NCBI GenBank assembly: GCA_021792365.1
Contig: JAJYUT010000003.1
Location: 744,001 to 808,000 of the forward strand
DNA length: 64,000 nucleotides
Reading direction: 5' to 3'
From: Pseudomonadota bacterium
GTDB lineage: Bacteria > Pseudomonadota > Alphaproteobacteria > Dongiales > Dongiaceae
The notes under the pieces are model-generated. The model ran no database searches, had not been told where the DNA came from, and saw nothing but the letters and a program-made list of their open reading frames with translations. Below, piece by piece: positions 38,997 to 48,373 of this stretch. Numbering within the stretch: position 1 is the stretch's first letter; each line of letters starts with the position of its first letter. A program made the translations under genes and the position numbers.

Positions 38997-40963
38997 CAGG
39001 CTCCCGCGATCCGCGCCACGGCGTAGGGCGCAAGTTCGATGTTGCCGATCTTCTTTAGCGCCTTCCCGTCCTTGTTGAGATGATCGGCATTCCTGGTCGC
39101 CGCGACGAAGCTGCCGGCGTCCAGCATGCGCAGCACGCCGCCACCGTTGAAGCCTGCCACCTTTGCGACCTGCGTCTCGCCGGTCAGGTTCGCCAGCCAC
39201 AGCTCGGTGCCGGATTTCCCGCGGCAGGCCAGGGCCGCCACCTTGCTGGGCGCCGCCGACTTCACGCCGACCAGCTTGCCGCCGCCGGCGGCGGCAAGCC
39301 CCGCAACCACGTGATAGAGCGGATAGAGCGCCGGCGCGCCGATATCGTCGAAATAGGGCTGCGAGAAATTCGTGCGGCGATAGATCATGCCCGTTGGTCC
39401 AGTCGCCGCGCCCAGAGTGATCGCCCACAGGCCGCCGGGCGCCAGCGCCGCGACATAGCCGAGGGCCCAGGCCGCGCCGAACAAGCCGCGCTGGCGCGGA
39501 TCCATGTCGGCCAGGCACACGCGGCCGTTGCCGGGATTGGACGCGGCCGACGCGCCATAGGGGTTGAGCCGCGCCGGAATGGAGCTGGGGCCGATGTGAT
39601 AGGCCTTGCCGCCGATGAACGCCTTCGCCGATTGGACGACATAGGGCAGCGCCTCCAGGGTCTCCATCACCGAGACGTCGTCGGCGGCATGCACGATCGG
39701 GCAGGTTGTGTGGGTCACGAAATCCAGCAGCGCCGCCGGCGGACGCTTGCGGTTCAGCTCCGTGAAGAACGCGAAGGTGCCGCCGCCCAGCTTCACGCCC
39801 GGGAAAGCGGCGCGCGCCGCCTTGTAGATCGCTTCCAGCGTGGGTCCCTCCGGCCCCTTGCTGCCCGGCAGCACGCCGCGAAGGTCCATGGCCGGGGAAA
39901 CCGCGACCGCTGCGGGCGTCAGCTTCGCGTCCCTGGCGGCGGTGGCGATCCGCGCCAGCTCAACATCCGGCGCCTGCTCGCCCGGGAGGATGACCTCCAG
40001 GATCACATCCGCCTTAGTCGCCTGGCCGAGCCGCTGATAGGCGCCGAGCGTGCCGGCCAGCCCGCCACGCCGCCCATCGGTTTCGCAGACCAGATGCGGC
40101 ACGCCCGAAGCCGCGATCTGCGCCGCGTTGGACAAGGCGGCCTCGGCCTCCGCAGCCGGGATGGCGATGCCGACCGCCGGCATTGCGCCGCCGACGCGGC
40201 CGAGCGCGATTTCCACCGGCTTGGCGCGGCCCGTCGCCTTGGGCCGCGGCAGCTTCCCTGCAAAGGTGAGGCTGACCGATTGCCTGATCTCCACGCCCTT
40301 GGGGAGCGTGTAAGGCCATGGTTGCGCCAGCGGCCGCACATAGGTCTTGAAGGAAGCGTCGGTCCAGTTGCGGTGATCCTCCATCTCGAAGGTCTCGCCC
40401 TCCATGCGGCAGGTCGCGAAGATGCCGGACGCCACCTTGTGGCGAAGCGAGCGGATGCCGAAGAAAGGCTGGATTGGATTGATGATGGCGGGGAACCTAT
40501 CCTTCACCTTGCCGCCGTCGACCTGCTCGACCTCGACCGGACAGCCGGCCACGCCGGTCAATGGATGCAGCACGATGAAGCCGGTACGATTGGTGAGGAA
40601 GTCGGTCTCCGGCATAGCGGTCGCATTGAAGCGCAGGGTGCCCTCCGCGCTGCAGGCAATCTCCGCGCGATAGGTGAGCGTGCGCTTGGCATCCTTGCAG
40701 CGCGCGTCATAGGTGACCCGGAAATCGCTCTTGCCCTCGCGGACCTTGAGGTTGTTGATCTCCGGCGTGAAGGTCCCCCAGTTCTCGTCCCGCACCAGGA
40801 AGGCGATGGCGCGCAGCACTTCCGTCTCGCCCAACTTGATGTAGCGCAGGGCGCCATTGTCGAGCACCGCCGACAGGGCGCCGGCCCGCAATGTCCGCAC
40901 CTTGGGCTCTGGGACTTCGGTCCCGAACAGCTTGATGGCGCGTTTCGGCTGGATGGGTCGCAT
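38996..40963 (-). CDS. Probable sugar-acid lactonase, D-apionate lactonase (ApnL)-like
   Basis: A 655-residue protein without signal peptide. The N-terminal part is beta-rich (GALRYIKLGETEVLRAIAFLVRD, NWGTFTPEI) and includes the distinctive block TFEMEDHRNWTDASFKTYVRPL near residues 190-212. The second half looks like an alpha/beta barrel (GGGTFAFFTELNR, FVTHTTCPIVHAADD). From memory this pattern fits the D-apionate lactonase family from D-apiose catabolism, but I cannot run a comparison. It lies 17 bases after the ABC ATPase and its stop overlaps the kinase start, so it belongs to the sugar-acid operon. If ApnL is right, imported D-apionolactone would be opened to D-apionate. Confidence 0.6.
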   Translation of the reverse strand: MRPIQPKRAIKLFGTEVPEPKVRTLRAGALSAVLDNGALRYIKLGETEVLRAIAFLVRDENWGTFTPEINNLKVREGKSDFRVTYDARCKDAKRTLTYRAEIACSAEGTLRFNATAMPETDFLTNRTGFIVLHPLTGVAGCPVEVEQVDGGKVKDRFPAIINPIQPFFGIRSLRHKVASGIFATCRMEGETFEMEDHRNWTDASFKTYVRPLAQPWPYTLPKGVEIRQSVSLTFAGKLPRPKATGRAKPVEIALGRVGGAMPAVGIAIPAAEAEAALSNAAQIAASGVPHLVCETDGRRGGLAGTLGAYQRLGQATKADVILEVILPGEQAPDVELARIATAARDAKLTPAAVAVSPAMDLRGVLPGSKGPEGPTLEAIYKAARAAFPGVKLGGGTFAFFTELNRKRPPAALLDFVTHTTCPIVHAADDVSVMETLEALPYVVQSAKAFIGGKAYHIGPSSIPARLNPYGASAASNPGNGRVCLADMDPRQRGLFGAAWALGYVAALAPGGLWAITLGAATGPTGMIYRRTNFSQPYFDDIGAPALYPLYHVVAGLAAAGGGKLVGVKSAAPSKVAALACRGKSGTELWLANLTGETQVAKVAGFNGGGVLRMLDAGSFVAATRNADHLNKDGKALKKIGNIELAPYAVARIAGA

Positions 40964-40980
40964 CTTTGTCTCTCCTGCGC

Positions 40981-42072
40981 TCAGATCACGCGGTTGCTTT
41001 CCGGATCGATCAGGACGGCCCGGTTCATGTCGAGATCGAGGTCGATCCGCTCGCCCGGGCGCTGCACGTCGTGCGATTCCAGTTCCGCCACGATCGGCAC
41101 GCCGCCGAGCGGGAAGGTGATATAGGCGCGCGAGCCGGTGGGCTGCACCAGTTCCACCGTGACGCCAAGGCGTTCATGCCCCGGGCGGTGGCTGCCGTTG
41201 GCGCGGGTGACGTATTGCGGCCGGAGGCCGAGCACGATCGCGCGGCCGTCCGACAAGCCGTCGCCCTGCCGGGCCGGCAGAGGGAGGCTGACATCGCTGC
41301 CCACCTTGACCGCCCAGCCGCCGCCGGACTGCGCCAACTGCGCCGGTACGAAGTTCATCTGCGGCGAGCCGAGGAACCCCGCCACGAAGCGCGTCGCCGG
41401 CCGTTCATAGAGGTCGAGCGGCGTGCCGGCCTGCTCGATCTTGCCATCGCGCAGCAGCACGATCCGGTCGGCGAGAGTCATCGCCTCGATCTGGTCATGA
41501 GTCACGTAGATCATGGTGGTGCCCAGCTCCTGATGCAGGCGCTTGATCTCGCTCCGCATCTCGTCACGCAATTGCGCATCGAGGTTGCTCAGGGGCTCGT
41601 CGAACAGGAACAGCCGCGCATTGCGCACGATGGCGCGGCCGATCGCCACACGCTGGCGCTGTCCGCCAGAGAGCTGGCGCGGCAGGCGCTCCAGCAGCGG
41701 CGTGATGCCAAGCATGTCCGCGGCGCGCCGCACCCGAGTCTCGATCTCCGCCTGCGGCGTCTTGCGGGCCCTGAGCCCGAACGCGATGTTCTCGAACACG
41801 TTCATGTAGGGGTAGAGCGCGTAGTTCTGGAACACCATGGCGATGTCGCGGTCGCGCGGCCGCACGTAGTTCACCACGCGCCCGCCGATCTCGATCGTGC
41901 CGCCATCCGGCGTCTCCAGACCGGCGATCGTGCGCAGCAGCGTGGACTTGCCGCAGCCGGAGGGTCCGACCAGGACCGTGAACTCGCCCGACGCGACCTC
42001 GAGGTCGATGCCGCGCACCGCCTGCACGCCGCTGTAATGCTTGTGGAGATTGGTGATCTTGAGATCCGCCAT
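40981..42072 (-). CDS. Sugar ABC transporter ATPase (UgpC/MalK family)
   Basis: A 363-residue ATPase. Walker A is GPSGCGKST (about residues 36-44), the Q-loop [10 protein letters not shown], signature LSGGQRQRV and Walker [13 protein letters not shown]. The H-loop is THDQ. The C-terminal third is the OB-fold (TOBE) regulatory domain typical of CUT1 carbohydrate importers (for example VLGLRPQYV). It energises the two permeases encoded just upstream. It is placed between the inner permease and the lactonase-like gene, with short spacings (15 and 17 bases). Confidence 0.92.
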   Translation of the reverse strand: MADLKITNLHKHYSGVQAVRGIDLEVASGEFTVLVGPSGCGKSTLLRTIAGLETPDGGTIEIGGRVVNYVRPRDRDIAMVFQNYALYPYMNVFENIAFGLRARKTPQAEIETRVRRAADMLGITPLLERLPRQLSGGQRQRVAIGRAIVRNARLFLFDEPLSNLDAQLRDEMRSEIKRLHQELGTTMIYVTHDQIEAMTLADRIVLLRDGKIEQAGTPLDLYERPATRFVAGFLGSPQMNFVPAQLAQSGGGWAVKVGSDVSLPLPARQGDGLSDGRAIVLGLRPQYVTRANGSHRPGHERLGVTVELVQPTGSRAYITFPLGGVPIVAELESHDVQRPGERIDLDLDMNRAVLIDPESNRVI

Positions 42073-42087
42073 GCGCCCTGCCCCGCT

Positions 42088-42930
42088 CTACCCTTTTACC
42101 GCGCCCATGGAGATGCCGCGCACCAGATAACGCTGCAGCACAGCCACGGTGAAGAACACCGGAATGGTGCCGAGCACCGACATGGCCGCGATCTTGGCCC
42201 AGAAATTCGACTGCCCGCCGAAATAATGCGTCACCTGCACCGTGTAGGTGATGACCTCCGTGCGCGTCAGCACCAGCGCGAACAGGAAGTCGTTCCAGGC
42301 GAAGACGAAGGTGAAGACAGCGGTCGCGAACAGCCCGGAACGCACCATCGGGAAAACCACCTTCCACAGCACTTCCCAGCGCGTCAGGCCGTCGACCAGT
42401 GCGCTTTCCTCCAGCTCCAGCGGCAGGTCCTCGATATAGCCGCGCATCATCCAGATCACGTAGGGAAGGCTGAAGGCGGTATAGAGGATGATGAGGCCGT
42501 GATAGGAATCGACCCAGCCGAAGAACACGTAGAGGAGGAATACCGGGAACGCGATGGCGATCGGCGGCATCATGCGCTGCGAGATGATCCACACCGCGAG
42601 GTTCTCGCCGCCGGTCTTGAATCGCACCAGGCTATAAGCGCAGATGGTGCCGAGCACCATGGCGATCACCGTGCTGACGCCCGCCAGCACCAGGCTGTTC
42701 CAGACCGTCACCGCATCGCCGTCCTTGAACAGCACGGCATAGTTCGCGAACTGGACGCTCTTGGGATACCAGACCGGCGGAAACGCGAAGATCTCCTCCG
42801 GCGTCTTGAAGGAGATGATGAACAGCCAATAGACCGGAAACAGGAACCCGACAGTGAGCGCGACAGCCGCGGCGTAGCGCAGCGCAAGCACGATGCCAGG
42901 GCGGCGGAAGAACGGTGGGCGCGCGTTCAT
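42088..42930 (-). CDS. Sugar ABC transporter permease (MalG type)
   Basis: A 280-residue inner-membrane permease with six predicted helices. The ATPase-coupling EAA loop is EESALVDGLTRWEVLWKVVFP (near residues 185-205). The N-terminal helix is preceded by a basic segment, and YWLFIISFKTPEEIFAFPP after helix 1 is typical of CUT1 MalG-like subunits. The start ATG at 42930 overlaps the stop of the companion permease by four bases. Confidence 0.9.
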   Translation of the reverse strand: MNARPPFFRRPGIVLALRYAAAVALTVGFLFPVYWLFIISFKTPEEIFAFPPVWYPKSVQFANYAVLFKDGDAVTVWNSLVLAGVSTVIAMVLGTICAYSLVRFKTGGENLAVWIISQRMMPPIAIAFPVFLLYVFFGWVDSYHGLIILYTAFSLPYVIWMMRGYIEDLPLELEESALVDGLTRWEVLWKVVFPMVRSGLFATAVFTFVFAWNDFLFALVLTRTEVITYTVQVTHYFGGQSNFWAKIAAMSVLGTIPVFFTVAVLQRYLVRGISMGAVKG

Positions 42931-43853
42931 TTCGCCAGCCCCATGCGGCGGATTGCCCAGACCACGATGATGGTGAGCATGGCGATCACCAGGAAAGCGA
43001 TCGCGGCGGTGTAGCTGGTCTCGAACTGCTGGAAGCCCTGCACGTAGGTGTAGATCGAGATGGTCTCCGTCATCGTGCCCGGCCCGCCCCGAGTCAGGGC
43101 CCAGATCACGTCGAAGATGCGCGCCAGATCGAGACCGCGGATCAGGATGGCGATCGCCATCACCGGCCAGATCGAGGGCAGCACGATCTTGAAGAAGGTG
43201 CGCCAATAGCCGGCCCCGTCGATCTCCGCCGCCTCGGTCAAGGACTTGTCGACGTTCGACAGTGCCGCGAGCAGGATCAGGAACATGAACGGCGTCCATT
43301 GCCATACTTCGCAGATGAAGATGGCGGGATAGACCAGGTTGGGATTGACGTTCCACAGCAGCGTCGTCGGTTCGCCGGCCAGCCACCCGATGATCTGGTT
43401 GATCGGTCCGTAGCGGTGGTCGAACATCAGGCGCCAGGTCGCTCCGGCGACGATAGGCGCGATGACCGTCGGCAGGACCAGCAGCGAGACGAAGATCTGC
43501 CGCCCGGGCATGCGCTCCAGGAACAGTTGCGCCATCAGCAGCCCGAGCACAAGCTCCAGCGGCAGGGCAATGATGGTGATGAGGCCGGTATGGAGCAGCG
43601 CCTCCCATAGCCGCGCATCCTTGAAGAGCTGCGCGTAGTTGACGAACCCGGCGAAGGAGGTGTCGACCTCCATCATGGTTATGTTCTGGAAGCTCACGAT
43701 CAGTGAGTAGATCAGGGGGAACAGGCCGACCAGCAGCAGCAGGAAGATCGCCGGGACGATCAGCCAATATTTGAAGAGGCGGTCGGGCGCGACGCCGGCT
43801 GGCGTGGTGATGTCGTCTGCCCCGACCATCGCTGATGTCGCGCTGCTGCTCAT
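42927..43853 (-). CDS. Sugar ABC transporter permease (MalF type)
   Basis: A 308-residue permease with about six helices; the first begins at FKYWLIVPAIFLLLLVGLFPLIY. The EAA loop is TEAAEIDGAGYWRTFFKIVLP (near residues 216-236). Together with the MalG-type subunit it forms the membrane channel of a CUT1 importer. An 84-base gap separates it from the solute-binding protein gene upstream. Substrate inferred from neighbours: a sugar acid or lactone. Confidence 0.9.
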   Translation of the reverse strand: MSSSATSAMVGADDITTPAGVAPDRLFKYWLIVPAIFLLLLVGLFPLIYSLIVSFQNITMMEVDTSFAGFVNYAQLFKDARLWEALLHTGLITIIALPLELVLGLLMAQLFLERMPGRQIFVSLLVLPTVIAPIVAGATWRLMFDHRYGPINQIIGWLAGEPTTLLWNVNPNLVYPAIFICEVWQWTPFMFLILLAALSNVDKSLTEAAEIDGAGYWRTFFKIVLPSIWPVMAIAILIRGLDLARIFDVIWALTRGGPGTMTETISIYTYVQGFQQFETSYTAAIAFLVIAMLTIIVVWAIRRMGLAK

Positions 43854-43937
43854 GCCAATCCCCTGTCGCCGTCACCCCTCGCTCCGCCCTGCGATCAGCA
43901 GAGCGGAGCGGGCGGTGTTAGGTGACTGCCGAACGCC

Positions 43938-45380
43938 TTATTGCGGATAGGCGCCCGACTTCGCTGCCCAAGCTTGATACACGGCCTTCTGCTTGTCGAC
44001 CCCGATCCTTTCGGTGATCGAATCCCATTCGGCCGCGGCCGCGTCGGCGATGGCCTTCGGGTCGTCGCCGGCCCACAACTTGCTGATCATCTGGCGCAGG
44101 ACCTCCTCGTATTTGTCGGTCTGCAGCAGCGACAGGTCCAGCAGGCCGGTCTTGGCGCCTTCGCCGAGGACTGCGAGGTATTCCTTCGCGTCCGGCCACT
44201 TCGCCATGTATTCGGGGCTCACGAAATGCGAGTCCCGGAACGGATCACGCAGGGCGTAGGGCAACTGCACGCGCTGCATGCTGATCTCCTCGCTGTTCAG
44301 CCACTGGATGAAGAGATAGGCCGCATCCTTGTTCTTGCTGGTCGAGGAGACCGACAGGGTGAAGCCGGCTGCCAGCTCCGGATGGCCGCCCGGCGGCAGG
44401 GCATAGCCGACCTTGCCCGCGATCGTGGATTTCGGCACCCAGCTCAGCACTTCCTCATCGGTGCCGTATCCCGCAGCCCAGCGGCCATAGGGCGGCCAGG
44501 AGATGGTCATCGCGGTCTGGCCGGACAGGAAGGCGGCCAGATTCTCCACGAAGCCGAACTGCTCGACGCCGGGCGGCATGAACTTGTTCTCCTCCCGCAT
44601 CTCGGTCAGGACCTTCACGCCGACGTCGCTGTTGATGGTCGCCTTCATGCTCTCCGCGTCGAAGAACTTGCCGCCCTCGGTGCGGAATCGCTCCTGGAAC
44701 ATGAACATGGTGTAGGGCGGCTGGCGGAAGAACGCCGCGCCATAGGTATTCGGCGCCAGCTTCTCTGTCAGGAACTGCCCGACCTCGCTGAACTCCGCCC
44801 AGGTCTTCGGGACAGCCAGGTCGCGGCCGGCCTTCTCCTTGAACTCCGCCTGCAGCTTCGGATCGCCGAAGATATCCTTGCGGTAGTACATGACGAAGAC
44901 GTCGCCGTCATCGGGCAGCGAGTAGATCGTATCGCCGACCTTCATCTGGTTGTCGCGATAGGTCGGCGCGATTGTCTGCAGTTCAGCCTCGTACCCGTAT
45001 TTCTCGACATACGCATCGAGCGGCTCCAGCGCGCCGGCATTCGCCAGGTCAGGCATCCAGGACGGAATGACATTGAGCGCGTCATAGGCGCCCGCGCCGG
45101 ACCGATAATCCTGCATGATCTTGGTGAACATCTCGGCAGTCGCCACCTCGACCACCTTCACCTTGATGCCGGTCAGCTCTTCCCACTTGGGCCCGGAGAA
45201 GTTCAGCGGATCCAGCGCCTGAAGCCCTGCCTCCCAGACGATGGTGATGGTCTGGCCTTTGTACTTCTGCGCCTCGCGCACGGCAATCTCCGCCGCGCTT
45301 TCGGCCATAGCGGCGGACGCCCAGGACATCGCCAACCCGGCGACGGCGCCCACCCATGCCACTGTGTTTATCAGCCTCAT
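43938..45380 (-). CDS. Periplasmic sugar-binding protein (ABC importer)
   Basis: A 480-residue solute-binding protein (family 1 type). A clear signal peptide occupies residues 1-26 (hydrophobic core VAWVGAVAGLAMSW, cleavage after AMA). The mature part has VVEVATAEMFTKIMQDYRSGAGAYDALNVIPSW and a Trp-rich ligand cleft (TISWPPYGRWAAGYG). It is larger than most CUT1 binding proteins (about 420). It is the first gene of the transport block and follows the 2-hydroxyacid dehydrogenase after 99 bases, which could hold a separate promoter, though I see no obvious one. Confidence 0.9.
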   Translation of the reverse strand: MRLINTVAWVGAVAGLAMSWASAAMAESAAEIAVREAQKYKGQTITIVWEAGLQALDPLNFSGPKWEELTGIKVKVVEVATAEMFTKIMQDYRSGAGAYDALNVIPSWMPDLANAGALEPLDAYVEKYGYEAELQTIAPTYRDNQMKVGDTIYSLPDDGDVFVMYYRKDIFGDPKLQAEFKEKAGRDLAVPKTWAEFSEVGQFLTEKLAPNTYGAAFFRQPPYTMFMFQERFRTEGGKFFDAESMKATINSDVGVKVLTEMREENKFMPPGVEQFGFVENLAAFLSGQTAMTISWPPYGRWAAGYGTDEEVLSWVPKSTIAGKVGYALPPGGHPELAAGFTLSVSSTSKNKDAAYLFIQWLNSEEISMQRVQLPYALRDPFRDSHFVSPEYMAKWPDAKEYLAVLGEGAKTGLLDLSLLQTDKYEEVLRQMISKLWAGDDPKAIADAAAAEWDSITERIGVDKQKAVYQAWAAKSGAYPQ

Positions 45381-45479
45381 GGTTTCTCTCCCGTTTGCAG
45401 CGATCGCGCCGTGGCGGTCGCCTTGTTGTCCCCTCGCCAGCCTCCCAGACCGGGTCGGGATTCCTTTGTCGCGGCCGCG

Positions 45480-46529
45480 CTACGCGCCGAAGCGGCCTCG
45501 GTATTGTTCGAGCCGCGCCTTGAAGCGCGGTTGATCCAGAACAGCGCGATTGACGACGCCGCGCGGCACGCGGCCGTGCTTGACGTCCAGCACCGCCTTC
45601 ACGTCGGCCGCGCCGTTGCCGGCGAAGCACTGATCGGTCCAGCACAGAGCGTGCGGCGCCAGGATCACATTGTCGAGCTTCAGGATCGGATCGTCCGGCT
45701 CGGGCGGCTCCTGCTCCAGCACGTCGAGCCCGGCGCCCGCGATGCGCCGCTCCGTCAGCGCCTGGGTCAGCGCCTTCTGATCGACAATCGGCCCGCGCGC
45801 GGTATTGATGACATAGGCGCTGGGCTTCATCAGCGCGAGGCGCTCGGCATTCACCAGATGCCGTGTCTCCGGCGCCAGCGGGCAATTGACGCACAGCACG
45901 TCCGAGCGGCGAAACACCTCCTCGAGCCCGACCAGCTCGATGCCCAGCTCGGCCGCGACCGCCTGGTCCGCGAACGGATCGTGCGCGATGAATTTCATGT
46001 CGAACGGTCTCGCGAGGCGGAACAGTTCCGCACCGATATTGCCGATGCCGATCGACCCCAGGGTGCGGCCCACCAGGCCGATGCCCATATGCTCCGCCCG
46101 CTTGTTGAAGGTCTCCGGCCCGCCGCGCGTCAGCCTGTCCTTGATGAACAGCTTGCCGGTCAGTGCCAGCATGAGGGTGATGATCGAGACCGCGACCGGC
46201 CGCCGCACCCCGTCCGGCGTTATGACCAGCGGGATGCCGGCATCCGTGCAGGCCGGCACGTCGACATTGTCGTAGCCGACACCGAAGCGCGCGACCACCG
46301 ACAACCGGCCGTTGGGATGGATGCTCTCCCGCGCGAAGCGCGGCTGCAGCAGGATCAGCGCGTCGAAATCCGCAAGCTGCTCGGCGCGCAACGGGTTGGC
46401 CGCCTCAAGGAACGCGAACTCCACGCCAGGCGCCGCCTGCAGCGGCGCGAGGTCGAAGTCCGGGAAGGTCGGCGAGCCGTCCGGCTTCTTGAAATCACCC
46501 GACAATGCGACGCGGAACGTGTCGGCCAT
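45480..46529 (-). CDS. D-2-hydroxyacid dehydrogenase family protein
   Basis: A 349-residue NAD(P)-dependent dehydrogenase of the D-isomer-specific family. The nucleotide motif GSIGIGNIGAELFRLA is near residue 165, catalytic Arg is in NTARGPIVDQKAL, Glu in LDVLEQEPPE and His in LAPHALCW. It would reduce a 2-oxo acid or oxidise a 2-hydroxy acid, perhaps of the sugar-acid pathway encoded around it. ATG 46529 is preferred to GTG 46538; the latter would place the start only 4 bases after the aldolase stop. A spaced AGGCGG precedes the ATG. Confidence 0.86.
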   Translation of the reverse strand: MADTFRVALSGDFKKPDGSPTFPDFDLAPLQAAPGVEFAFLEAANPLRAEQLADFDALILLQPRFARESIHPNGRLSVVARFGVGYDNVDVPACTDAGIPLVITPDGVRRPVAVSIITLMLALTGKLFIKDRLTRGGPETFNKRAEHMGIGLVGRTLGSIGIGNIGAELFRLARPFDMKFIAHDPFADQAVAAELGIELVGLEEVFRRSDVLCVNCPLAPETRHLVNAERLALMKPSAYVINTARGPIVDQKALTQALTERRIAGAGLDVLEQEPPEPDDPILKLDNVILAPHALCWTDQCFAGNGAADVKAVLDVKHGRVPRGVVNRAVLDQPRFKARLEQYRGRFGA

Positions 46530-46541
46530 ATCCGTCACCGC

Positions 46542-47318
46542 CTATTTGCAGCCGGCGCGAAGCTGGTTGACCGCCTCCGTCAGAGCGCCCTGCAGCACCC
46601 AGACATCGCCCGAATAGCAGATGAAATCGAAGCCCCACTTGTAATATTCGATGCCGGTTTCGACATTCGGCACCAGGCGGCCCAAGGCCTTGTTGTGCTT
46701 GCGGCAGGCGGCGACCACGCGGTCAACGGCACCGGTGAATTTCGGATTGCCGAACTCGCCCGGAATACCGAGAGAGACCGACAGGTCGAAGTGCCCGACC
46801 CACAGGCAATCGACGCCATCGACCGCGGCGATGGCATCGGCGTTCTCCACGCCCTCGGCGGTCTCGATCTGGCAAAACAGCGTCGTGCGCCTGTTGGCGC
46901 CGGATAGCTTCTCGGGCACAGGGCCTGCGGCATACCCGTCATGCGCAACGCCGAGGGCGACCCCGCGCTTGCCCTCGGGATGATACTTCATGCAGTCGAG
47001 GATGGCGCGCGCTTCCTTGGCGTTGCCGACCATCGGCAGCATGACACCCTCTGCGCCCATGTCGCAGGCGCGGGCGATATGGTGATACTCCTTCGAGGGC
47101 ACCCGCACGATCGGCGCGATGTCCGCCGCCTCGAAATACCGGATAGCGCTCTTCACGGTCTCAAAGCCGAAGCCGGAATGCTCCAGGTCGAACAGCACGA
47201 ACTCGCAGCCGGCGTTCTTCATGATGTGGCCGATGCCAGGTGTCGCGAATTCCACGATGAAGTGCCCGAGCTTCAGCGCCCTGGTGCGCGCCATCGCCTT
47301 CAAGCCGGTTTCGGCCAT
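46542..47318 (-). CDS. HpcH/HpaI-family 2-oxo acid aldolase
   Basis: A 258-residue class II pyruvate-dependent aldolase. Conserved elements are FVLFDLEHSG (near residue 42), RVPSKEYHHIARACDMGAEGVMLPMV with the catalytic Arg, the metal-binding Glu in CQIETAEGVENADAIAAVDGVD, and the second ligand Asp in GHFDLSVSLG. Relatives include 4-hydroxy-2-oxoheptanedioate aldolase and sugar-acid aldolases. Of two adjacent ATGs the second (47318) has better spacing from GGGAGGA. A half-site resembling the GntR operator lies just upstream (47331-47340). Confidence 0.88.
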   Translation of the reverse strand: MAETGLKAMARTRALKLGHFIVEFATPGIGHIMKNAGCEFVLFDLEHSGFGFETVKSAIRYFEAADIAPIVRVPSKEYHHIARACDMGAEGVMLPMVGNAKEARAILDCMKYHPEGKRGVALGVAHDGYAAGPVPEKLSGANRRTTLFCQIETAEGVENADAIAAVDGVDCLWVGHFDLSVSLGIPGEFGNPKFTGAVDRVVAACRKHNKALGRLVPNVETGIEYYKWGFDFICYSGDVWVLQGALTEAVNQLRAGCK

Positions 47319-47330
47319 CATTTCCTCCCT

Positions 47331-47340
47331 GTTATACCAA
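47331..47340 (-). promoter_or_regulatory. GntR-type half-site TTGGTATAAC upstream of the aldolase gene
   Basis: On the minus strand TTGGTATAAC resembles one arm of the palindrome before the gntR gene (CTGGTAT). It sits 13 bases before the aldolase start, in the 39-base gap after the ABM gene. Confidence 0.4.
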
Positions 47341-47357
47341 GCGAAGAGCGGCGACCT

Positions 47358-47666
47358 TCAGGCTGCCGACCCTTCGCAAACCAATACGAACTCCGTGACT
47401 TTCTTCTCAGCGACCAGTGCCGCGCTCGCCTCGTTGAACTGCGCGAAATGCGCGGTCCTGATATGCGCATCGAACGCCGCGCGATCCTTGTAGATCTCGT
47501 AGAGCACGATCCGGTCCGCTTCCTTCTCCGCCGCCAGCACGTCGAAGCGATGGCACTCCGGTTCCTCGCGGCAGGACGCGCGCGCATTCTCGTTGATCAG
47601 GCGCAGGAAGGCGGCTTTGGCGCCCGGCTTCAGGCGAAAATCGACGAGGATCACGAACTGGTTCAT
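47358..47666 (-). CDS. ABM-domain protein (putative quinol monooxygenase type)
   Basis: A 102-residue protein of the antibiotic biosynthesis monooxygenase (ABM) fold. The sequence has the dimeric alpha-beta barrel pattern: FVILVDFRLKPGAKAAFLRL, then CHRFDVLAAEKEADRIVLYEIYKDRAAFDAHIRTAHF, where the final His is the conserved HxxxxHF region. Such proteins may act as monooxygenases or isomerases, or have no catalysis. Its start overlaps the stop of the GntR regulator by four bases, so regulator and ABM protein are made together. Confidence 0.85.
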   Translation of the reverse strand: MNQFVILVDFRLKPGAKAAFLRLINENARASCREEPECHRFDVLAAEKEADRIVLYEIYKDRAAFDAHIRTAHFAQFNEASAALVAEKKVTEFVLVCEGSAA

Positions 47667-48370
47667 TCGCCGCCCCCTTTGACGCGCCAGTAGAGCTCCG
47701 TCACCTGGTCCAGATGGGCGCGGATCACCTGCTCGGCGCGATCAGGATCGCGCGCCGCGATCGCCTCGTAAATCCTGGCGTGATAGGCAAAGGCCGTCTC
47801 GTTCTGGCCGGGATAAGTCAGCGTCACGTGACGCTGCTCCACCAGCCATTCGGCGATCGCCGCGTGAATCGCCTCGAAGATCGGGTTACGGGGAATGACC
47901 GCCAAGATGTGGTGGAACTCCACGTCGGTGCGCTCGAACTTGGCGACATCGCCGAGCGAGCGGCGGTTGGCTTCCAGCGCGTCGTGCAGGTCGCGCAGGT
48001 CCTCCTCCGTGGCGTGCTCGGCGGCGTAGCGCGCCAAGCCCATCTCGAAGAAGGTGCGCGCCTCCTGGAAATGCCGCACGCCGTCGGGCTCGGCCAGCAT
48101 GTAGCGCGCGGTCCCGGCCAACGATTCGACAACGACCTTCGGTGTCGGCCGGGTGGCGCGCGCCCGTCCCCCCGAACGCAATTCGACCAGCCCCATTTTC
48201 TGCAGATGGAACAGGGCCTCACGCACCGCGGGGCGGCCGACGCCGAACTCGCGCATGAGGTCGCGCTCAGAGGGAAGCTGCTCGCCGGGCGCGACATCCT
48301 GGTCCCGGATGCGCTGTTCCAAGCGCTGGGCAATCTCCTCATAGAGCTTGCGGCGGCGGATTATGGTCAT
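47663..48370 (-). CDS. GntR-family regulator with FCD domain
   Basis: A 235-residue regulator. The winged helix covers about residues 8-72 (LPSERDLMREFGVGRPAVREALFHLQKMGLV). The all-helical FCD ligand domain follows from about 95; its metal-binding pattern is seen as DxxFH (DVEFHHILAV) and HARIYEAIAARD. The subfamily is FadR/NanR-like, responding to carboxylated sugars or acids. It heads the 11-gene minus-strand unit, and a 21-base palindrome (48374-48394) lies immediately upstream of the ATG, so strong autoregulation is expected. The effector is probably a sugar acid or aldonate intermediate. Confidence 0.9.
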   Translation of the reverse strand: MTIIRRRKLYEEIAQRLEQRIRDQDVAPGEQLPSERDLMREFGVGRPAVREALFHLQKMGLVELRSGGRARATRPTPKVVVESLAGTARYMLAEPDGVRHFQEARTFFEMGLARYAAEHATEEDLRDLHDALEANRRSLGDVAKFERTDVEFHHILAVIPRNPIFEAIHAAIAEWLVEQRHVTLTYPGQNETAFAYHARIYEAIAARDPDRAEQVIRAHLDQVTELYWRVKGGGE

Positions 48371-48373
48371 AGG

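Noticed and set aside
43941-46907. 988-residue open frame on the plus strand
   Set aside because: It runs antisense to the solute-binding protein, dehydrogenase and aldolase genes, all with good motifs. The translation is low complexity.
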